Assembly (NCBI GenBank): GCA_052173655.1
Contig: JBQMYD010000002.1
Location: 186,001 to 250,000 of the forward strand
Length of the DNA stretch: 64,000 bases
Direction: 5' to 3'
Origin: RGIG9060 sp052173655
GTDB lineage: Bacteria; Spirochaetota; Spirochaetia; Treponematales; Treponemataceae
Shown here: positions 59,001 to 64,000 of the stretch, piece after piece
Layout: the number at the start of each line of letters is the position of its first letter
How positions within the stretch are numbered: position 1 is the first letter of the stretch
Made by a program: the position numbers and the translations under genes
The notes under the pieces: generated by a model
Database searches by the model: none
What the model was told of the DNA's origin: nothing
The model's input: the letters and a program-made list of their open reading frames with translations, nothing else

Positions 59001-59746
59001 TTTAAGCTGTCCGGAAAAGCAATGATCGGTTCAAAAAGAAGGGATATCAAATCCGTATTATTCGGACCAAAATGCGGTTGCGTTTTAAAAAACTCTTTTA
59101 CTAAAACCCAAGATTTTTCGTAATTTTTGTTAGAAGCAAGATTTTTATCATCAAATAAAATTTTAAATGGGGCGAAAGCAGGATTTTCGTTGGCGATATG
59201 TAGCAAAATCATTTCTTCAAAGCTTGTTATGCGGTTTGAAATTCCTTTTTCTTGACCTTTAAGGTAATCTTGTGCAGAAATTTCACCTCTGTAAACTGCC
59301 GTAGGAGGAAATTCATCAGTAAAATCTATCAAAATTTTATCAATTTTGTCTTTTCCCAATTTTTCTTCCAAAAACTTCAGCATTTCTTCAAAAGCCGTTT
59401 GTTTAACTTGTTTTCTGTACAAGTAACAAACGTAATGAAAAATCTCATCTATCAAGCCCATTGCATTAAGATGACTTGCTTTTATCATTTTTTCGCTTTC
59501 AATTACAGGATCGAAAAGCTCATTTATTTTTTTTGCAAATATTCTTACGTTTTTGAAATTTGTAAGTAAAACGTTTCCGGTGGAGCCGAACATTGATAGA
59601 CTAAAATTGCATTTATCTCGCATTTCTTTTGAAACGTGGAATTCCATCAAAGGTTGTTCGTTCATAGAATATGTATTGACTTTGCTTTCCAATTTCAAAA
59701 GCCGCATAGGATAGGCAGCTTCAAAGTTATGTTCAAATAGTTTCAT
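56069..59746 (-). CDS. Large GH13 (alpha-amylase family) glycosidase-like protein
   Basis: This 1225-residue protein has a central GH13 barrel. Region I is DMVPNHTG near residue 430. Region II is IIRFDAAMVL near 545, holding the nucleophile Asp. Region III is LLLAEAFWMM near 612, holding the Glu. Region IV reads FMNNPDEE near 669, so the usual NHD is NPD. About 370 residues precede and 500 follow the barrel, ending in a Lys-rich tail (KPKAKKTCTKKSS). No signal peptide is seen, so it acts in the cytoplasm. ATG 59746 overlaps the malQ stop (TGATG) with GGAG upstream. Confidence 0.85.
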   Translation of the reverse strand: MKLFEHNFEAAYPMRLLKLESKVNTYSMNEQPLMEFHVSKEMRDKCNFSLSMFGSTGNVLLTNFKNVRIFAKKINELFDPVIESEKMIKASHLNAMGLIDEIFHYVCYLYRKQVKQTAFEEMLKFLEEKLGKDKIDKILIDFTDEFPPTAVYRGEISAQDYLKGQEKGISNRITSFEEMILLHIANENPAFAPFKILFDDKNLASNKNYEKSWVLVKEFFKTQPHFGPNNTDLISLLFEPIIAFPDSLKDQLNYIRKNWGLMLGEWLLRLLAGIDFISEEDKPGWSGNFFGPPPMEAYNYDSLNNEYERFSPDREWMPRVVLIAKTVLVWLTQLSAKYKRQITRLDQIPDEELDILAQEGFTGLWLIGLWERSWGSKRIKQICGNPEAAASAYSLHDYDIAKDLGGWDALDNLRKRCWFRGIRLASDMVPNHTGLDSKWVVEKPHLFIQSKDCPFPTYSFNGENLSLDSRISVFLEDHYYSKNDCAVVYKRIDNSTGDTRYIYHGNDGTGLPWNDTAQIDFLNPEAREAVIQEILHVAKNFPIIRFDAAMVLAKKHIKRLWYPEPGCGGDIASRSEHALSREDFEKAIPNEFWREVVDRIQDECPDTLLLAEAFWMMEGYFVRTLGMHRVYNSAFMNMLKREENFKYRATVKNTIEFDPQILKRYVNFMNNPDEETAVAQFGKGDKYFGVCTLMVTMPGLPMFGHGQIEGFQEKYGMEFVKAYWNETPDADLLEKHKHDIFPLMKKRYLYSGVENFRFYDVWDDGHVNENVFAYTNRFGEERSIVFYNNIYDQASGWINNSCKYAVKDENGNIHHETQTLAQALAIPNDENSYIIFQEHRSGLWFIRNCKIIHEQGMYLHLNGFEYQVIINMSIINDDKTDKYKILYETLGGKGVPDIDIALKEIFLKDLYKALIDFASREFFQGISDACSGKKVKLASILTAAKPAGIQYFKTLVDFIKGNYGSSTVLGKKEYGDKLSCEAVWKNFSSRINCLVKLPLISQSEEENTKKFGKYLNCGFEKYPYIYELLAGFAIIYSVRDVIGSKATAGDTKNLINLWGLDRKIRDILVEFGKPSRDMQTTFKTLLEAITICDFKLNSKNTQIMAGTIAETFVHSDVANVVLGINMFDNILWYNKEKLENVIWSVGTVFSLFAAKSTDYPNLYKVTTILAKAMDDSEFRAEKLLELLEVEKPKAKKTCTKKSSVPKNKAEKKDSPKVKKAKTETE

Positions 59747-61767
59747 CAATTACTCCTTGTTTTTTTATTTTTATGAATGTTCGAAATTCGACAGATTTCA
59801 TTTATAAGTTCTTTATTTTTAGATAATTTTTCAATTGAATCCGGCAACCTGTAAGTCCAGTTAAAATCGTTTACGGTTCCGGGAATATTAATTCTTTCTT
59901 CGTCCGGATTTTCGTCGTAATAATCATGTGCCAGTGCAAGAAAATCCTGAATTGGATGAATGCAAAACGTGCTTGAACTTTCCGCTATTTTTCCTAAAAG
60001 ATAACGTGCTGTTTCAGGTTCGTAAAAGGCCGGCTTTATTTTATCATCAGATTCATATTTAGCAGTTTTAGGCGGAAAAGCTTCATAAAAATCTTGAGCA
60101 TCTTTTTCGGATAACCACCAAGAACGCAGGGTAGAAGAATCGTGAACAGAAGAAGTTGTAACGCTCAATGCAGGATAATCTTTAAAATCAAAAAAAGGCT
60201 GTTTTTCTTCTTCCCATTTTCTGCACCATCTGACAACACGAAGACTGTTAATTTTTAAATCTTTAAGAACTTTTGGTACGCAAATAGGATTGCTGCCCAA
60301 ATCTTCTGCACAGGCTGTCATTTTTACGCTTTCAGTAAGCTCTTTTAAAATTGTTCTTGCTTGTTTTTCCCATAATTTTTCCATTTTTGCATATTTTTTG
60401 TCGATTAATTTTTGTAGTTTAAGTTTTTCCTCATCACTTAACGATTTCCATGAAGTTGTCTCTTGAAAAGTCCATATCGGAGAATAAATATCTTTTTTTA
60501 CTTCGATAAAAGCTCTATCTCTCCAAAATTCTACAAGTTTTTCTTTTATGTTTTGAGGAATATCCGCTTCTAAAATGTCCTTATCGTTTTTTATTGAATT
60601 TTTAAATCTCCATAATTCTTCTGTGCCGATTCTGTCCATTATTTTTGTAAGAATTCCGTGAGTGCCAAGATAATCATAATTATTTATGGGTTCAATTTTA
60701 TTTGTATGAACGTGAGGTTTTGAAATCCATGTAATCCTGTCATTATCAAAGCCCAATTCTAAAAGTTCTTTCTTTTTTATGGGTTCAAAAGGCTGTGTTA
60801 TTCCAAGCACAGCTGTTGTTTCCCGGCTTGGAGTTGCCCATATTCTGAAAAATCCCAAAACATGATCAATCCTAAAAAGTTCATAGAATTTAGCAGCATT
60901 TGCAAGTCTTGCTTTCCACCATGAATAATTATCTTTTTGTAAATTTTCCCAATTATAAATAGGAAAACCCCAGTTTTGTCCTATCGGATTTGATGCATCC
61001 GGCGGAGAGCCTGCTCTCATTTCATCAATAAAAAAAGACGGATAAGCCCATGTGTCGCAGGAATCTTCATTCATCATTATGGGAATATCGCCTTTTAGTT
61101 TTATTCCCAACGATTTTACATATTCTGCAGCCTTTTTGAACTGCTGTTCAAGCCTCATTTGAATCCATGCATGTAAAAGAAATTCTGAAAAATTAGATTT
61201 GTCCTGCCAAAGGTTTTCTATTGTGCAAGAATCGGATTGGCAATGATCTTTCCACTCTTTCCATGATGCTTCAAGATTTTCTCTTTTTTTCTTCATAAAA
61301 ACCGAATAATTTTTTATCCAGCTGTTTTCTTCTATCCATTGTTTGAGTTGCTTGTCTTTTGTTATTTTAGTTTCATTTTCATAAAAAATTTTTTTAAGTA
61401 AATCGATTTTTGCATAGCGTATTTCTTTGTAATTGAAACGCTTTAATTTTTCATATTTTTTTTGAAGGTTTGAAATTTCATCAAGAATGTCAGTGTTATT
61501 TTTGACTTCTGGCAGTTCTTTTAAACTAACGTAAATGGGGTGAAGAGCGAATGCACTCAAAGCACTATACGGAGAACTTTCCGTTCCTGTGTCGTTTACA
61601 GGCAGTATCTGAATAACTTCAAGTCCACAAGTTTTACAAAAATCCGCAAATGGAATTAAATCTAAAAACTCTCCGATTCCACAGCTTTTTTCGGTTCTTA
61701 AAGCTCCCACCGGAATCGCGGTTCCCGTAAACTTTGATGTTTTAGAGTTGTCGTTTGCTTTTTCCAT
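59746..61767 (-). CDS. malQ: 4-alpha-glucanotransferase (amylomaltase)
   Basis: This 673-residue GH77 enzyme transfers maltodextrin segments. It has SPYSALSAFALHPIYVSL, the FRIDHVLGFFRIWATP catalytic region, CAEDLGSNPICVPKVL and TTSSVHDSSTLRSWW (the HD pair of the family). AAGGAAG lies 6 bases before the ATG. Translation is coupled to the downstream GH13 gene, so the pair forms a cytoplasmic alpha-glucan unit. Confidence 0.93.
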   Translation of the reverse strand: MEKANDNSKTSKFTGTAIPVGALRTEKSCGIGEFLDLIPFADFCKTCGLEVIQILPVNDTGTESSPYSALSAFALHPIYVSLKELPEVKNNTDILDEISNLQKKYEKLKRFNYKEIRYAKIDLLKKIFYENETKITKDKQLKQWIEENSWIKNYSVFMKKKRENLEASWKEWKDHCQSDSCTIENLWQDKSNFSEFLLHAWIQMRLEQQFKKAAEYVKSLGIKLKGDIPIMMNEDSCDTWAYPSFFIDEMRAGSPPDASNPIGQNWGFPIYNWENLQKDNYSWWKARLANAAKFYELFRIDHVLGFFRIWATPSRETTAVLGITQPFEPIKKKELLELGFDNDRITWISKPHVHTNKIEPINNYDYLGTHGILTKIMDRIGTEELWRFKNSIKNDKDILEADIPQNIKEKLVEFWRDRAFIEVKKDIYSPIWTFQETTSWKSLSDEEKLKLQKLIDKKYAKMEKLWEKQARTILKELTESVKMTACAEDLGSNPICVPKVLKDLKINSLRVVRWCRKWEEEKQPFFDFKDYPALSVTTSSVHDSSTLRSWWLSEKDAQDFYEAFPPKTAKYESDDKIKPAFYEPETARYLLGKIAESSSTFCIHPIQDFLALAHDYYDENPDEERINIPGTVNDFNWTYRLPDSIEKLSKNKELINEICRISNIHKNKKTRSN

Positions 61768-61800
61768 GAAAACTTCCTTAAATAGAACTCACAATATAAA

Positions 61801-61806
61801 ATTATA
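61801..61806 (-). promoter_or_regulatory. Candidate -10 box of malQ
   Basis: A perfect TATAAT on the minus strand lies 33 bases before the malQ ATG. No convincing -35 box is present 17 bases upstream, so this is tentative. Confidence 0.4.
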
Positions 61807-61949
61807 ACACGGCTTTTGAATAAATAAAACTTTTTATTTTTATGAAAATTTTTTATTTTTGCCTGAAAAATACTTCAACGGTGTACACATGGAATACTCA
61901 GCATATTTATGAAAAAATTTAAATAAATGCAACATTTTGTTTATAAATA

Positions 61950-62990
61950 TTACCGGTTTTTCTTTCTTTTGCCGGTATTTGGCTTTTTTTCTTTTTTTGC
62001 ATATAATTTAGGGAAAAAAGTTGAAATCCCTTTTTTCTTTTTATAGGCTTGAATTCCTATTATAAGAAGTCCAAAAAATATCATAAGTAAACACAGAATT
62101 TGTCCTGTGGATATGTTTGCCAAAGACGTATTTATGTAAGTAGGTGCATTAGGATCTTTTAATATTACATATCCTATATCCATATCAGGTTCTCTGAAAT
62201 ATTCGATAAAAAATCTAAAAACACCGTAGGTTATAATGTACATTGCACCCATAAAACCGTCAAATGGCTTTTTTTTACGTATAAACCATAGTATACAAAA
62301 AGTTACGATACCTTCAAAAAAAGCTTCATAAATTTGGCTCGGATGACGTGGCAGGTTCACCATTCTCTGACCTTGTTCAATTACGATGCCGCATTTTTCG
62401 GCAAATTCCTGTACCCAAGGTAGTGATGTTGAAAATCTTTGTGCAAAAGGAAAAATCATTCCCCAAGGTTGTGTTGTAATTCTTCCAAACAGTTCTCCGT
62501 TCAAAAAATTTCCAAGCCGTCCGAATGTGTATCCCAGCGGAATTGCTATAGTCATGGCATCAATCCATTTCCATACGGGTTTTTTCTTGATAATGCACCA
62601 AAAAAGCATACCCAAAAAGCCGCCTACAACTCCTCCGTGATAACTCATGCCGGCAAGTCCGGTAAATTTACCATTTTGAAAAGGCCAGAAAATCAACCAT
62701 GGTTCTCTAATGTATGTTCCGCTTGTATCGTAAATAACGCAGGATCCAATTCTTGCCCCTATTAACAGAAAAATAACCGAAAATCCAAAAAAATTAAAAA
62801 GTTCATCATCGTCAACCTTATGATCCGGACTGTCTAAACTTCCCTCTTTTCTAATTTTTGTAAGAACAAAATAAGCTGTGGCAAATGCAAAAACATACAT
62901 CAAACCGTACCAACGTAAAAAACTTAAAGCTTGCACATTAGGGATAATTTCGGGATGGATCCACGAAGGATAGTTAAGTGATAAAAGCAT
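61950..62990 (-). CDS. lgt: Prolipoprotein diacylglyceryl transferase
   Basis: Lgt adds diacylglycerol to the lipobox Cys of prolipoproteins in the inner membrane. The 346-residue protein has seven or so membrane helices. The motifs MSYHGGVVGGFLG (essential His), GYTFGRLGNFLNGELFGR (Lgt signature) and RHPSQIYEAFFEG are present. A basic C-terminal tail (KEKKPNTGKRKKNR) extends past the last helix. AAAGGAAAA precedes the ATG. Confidence 0.94.
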   Translation of the reverse strand: MLLSLNYPSWIHPEIIPNVQALSFLRWYGLMYVFAFATAYFVLTKIRKEGSLDSPDHKVDDDELFNFFGFSVIFLLIGARIGSCVIYDTSGTYIREPWLIFWPFQNGKFTGLAGMSYHGGVVGGFLGMLFWCIIKKKPVWKWIDAMTIAIPLGYTFGRLGNFLNGELFGRITTQPWGMIFPFAQRFSTSLPWVQEFAEKCGIVIEQGQRMVNLPRHPSQIYEAFFEGIVTFCILWFIRKKKPFDGFMGAMYIITYGVFRFFIEYFREPDMDIGYVILKDPNAPTYINTSLANISTGQILCLLMIFFGLLIIGIQAYKKKKGISTFFPKLYAKKEKKPNTGKRKKNR

Positions 62991-63008
62991 TATTTTTCCT
63001 TTTTTTAA

Positions 63009-64000
63009 TTAAATTTTAAACCCTTGCTGAACCGCTTTTATCAGCTTGGATTTGTAAAGCATATTTTCTTTTCTAAGCTGTGTAATTTCATATTGTTGTG
63101 TTTTTATTGTTTCTGCAAGATCATTCATTGTAAGGGCTCCTGTTCCAAGCAAATCTTCAATGTAGGTCATTTTTGCTTCATAATCTTCATTTGCCTCCGT
63201 TTCCGCAGATTGAAAGCTGTCATAATCTTCATCAAATTTAAGCTCTTTTGCTTGTAAAATTTTTTCAGAAATACGGAAAATAGCTTGAGCAATCATAGAT
63301 TGAGGTTTATAAATCGTAACAGGAAGTCTTGAAGCCAATGCAACATCTTGTATGCTGTCTCTGTAAATAATGCCCAAGTGGTCAAGATCAAGACCCAAAT
63401 ATTCAGAACATGAACGTCGTATTTTTTGTGCTTTGTCTGCATCCTTAGGATCATCAATCATGTTCAGCACAAGGCGAGGCTTGAATTGTTCCATTCGATG
63501 TTTAAAAACCGCAGCACTTTGAGGGTCTATATTTTCAATTGATTCTACCAATTTTGGAATATAAAGTCTTTGTAAAGAATTGGAATCTTTTTTCAAATCT
63601 TCGAGAAATTTATAAGCTTTGGAATTCTTTTTAAAAGAATTATACATTAATCGGAAAACTGCATTTTTCAAAAAAAGATAACCGTTAAGAGTTGCAGTTA
63701 CTGTCGGAGCTGTAACTATTATTCCTTGTGGGGAAAGTAAAAAAAGATCCAAAATAGTAAGATGTGTTCCGGCTCCAAGGTCAAGTATTACGTAGTCTGC
63801 TTCAATTTGTTGTATTTTTTTTATCAAATCGTTTTTTTGGCTTATTTTAAGAGCCGTAAGACCCGGAATTTCTGCATCTCCTGCAATAAAATACACGTTA
63901 GGATAATCTGTAGGCATAATTAAGTCATTAAAATTTTTTGTAACTCCGCCAAGATAGGTCCCAATTCCCACCTTAGGGGCTTGCTGCCCAATTACAAGAT
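63009..64000 (-). CDS. MinD/ParA-like ATPase, N-terminus beyond the window
   Basis: The frame is open through the right window edge (reading LVIGQQAPKVGIGTYLGGVT), so the P-loop lies outside. Visible parts are DYVILDLGAGTHLTILDLFL (Walker A' / switch-like Asp), IIVTAPTVTATLNGYLFL and the MinD-type LASRLPVTIYKPQS. The last 55 residues form a predicted coiled coil (DLAETIKTQQYEITQLRKEN), which is not usual in MinD or FlhG. A role in cell-pole or flagellar positioning is possible. The partner is unknown. Confidence 0.8.
   Translation of the reverse strand, partial: LVIGQQAPKVGIGTYLGGVTKNFNDLIMPTDYPNVYFIAGDAEIPGLTALKISQKNDLIKKIQQIEADYVILDLGAGTHLTILDLFLLSPQGIIVTAPTVTATLNGYLFLKNAVFRLMYNSFKKNSKAYKFLEDLKKDSNSLQRLYIPKLVESIENIDPQSAAVFKHRMEQFKPRLVLNMIDDPKDADKAQKIRRSCSEYLGLDLDHLGIIYRDSIQDVALASRLPVTIYKPQSMIAQAIFRISEKILQAKELKFDEDYDSFQSAETEANEDYEAKMTYIEDLLGTGALTMNDLAETIKTQQYEITQLRKENMLYKSKLIKAVQQGFKI

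Overview
The window looks like chromosomal core DNA of a spirochaete of the genus Treponema. It is AT-rich. It carries long, collinear ribosomal and RNA-polymerase operons in the spirochaetal arrangement: rpmG sits between tRNA-Thr and tRNA-Trp, tuf heads the S10 operon, and fusA is not next to rpsG. Many accessory proteins also read like treponemal family members. I cannot name the species. RpoB has Ser at E. coli position 531, where treponemes studied for natural rifampicin resistance are reported to have Asn. I see no phage, insertion sequence, CRISPR array or other mobile DNA.

Layout. Positions 1-1433 hold the end of a FecCD-type permease and a binding lipoprotein. Positions 1617-5883 are an aryl-pyruvate module (iorA, iorB, paaK) followed by thrH. 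Positions 5897-9874 hold a TIGR02757 protein and rnhA, a divergent MATE exporter, then a NusG-domain-II protein and cysE. Positions 9947-21482 are one long block: tRNA-Thr, rpmG, tRNA-Trp, secE, nusG, rplK, rplA, rplJ, rplL, rpoB, rpoC. A frameshifted flavodoxin gene follows. Positions 22019-23071 are rpsL-rpsG. A 569-base gene-free stretch (23022-23590) holds a promoter, a terminator-like hairpin, further structured sequence and a second promoter. Positions 23591-38764 are tuf and the fused S10-spc-alpha cluster, ending with an unrecognised 58-residue zinc-ribbon protein. After 38798 come single genes and short operons: era, a PflX-like radical SAM enzyme, an unknown gene with ptsN and tkt, a small membrane protein, a PurF-like protein, tRNA-Cys, a family 3 glycosidase, a GNAT protein, rsmE, a YgjP-like metalloprotein, putP, an unknown gene, pth, an ArsR repressor divergent from a membrane protein, a 1225-residue GH13 protein with malQ, lgt, and a MinD-like ATPase cut by the window end.

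How the genes work together. Most of the window is translation and transcription machinery: 29 ribosomal proteins, EF-Tu, RNA polymerase alpha, beta and beta', SecE, SecY, NusG, three tRNAs, Pth, RsmE and Era. IorAB and PaaK together interconvert aryl-pyruvates, aryl-acetyl-CoA and aryl-acetates, which fits amino-acid fermentation. MalQ and the GH13 protein act on alpha-glucans.

No complete new defence or mobile system is visible. The best leads are: a tRNA-Thr gene with C at both near-invariant positions 33 and 55; a PurF homologue whose glutaminase site is gone and whose leader carries a terminator; the structured region before tuf; several genes whose start codon lies 6-7 bases after a good -10 box, suggesting leaderless mRNAs; the zinc-ribbon protein at the end of the alpha operon; and a single-base frameshift in a flavodoxin. 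All calls come from reading the sequence; no database search or folding program was run.
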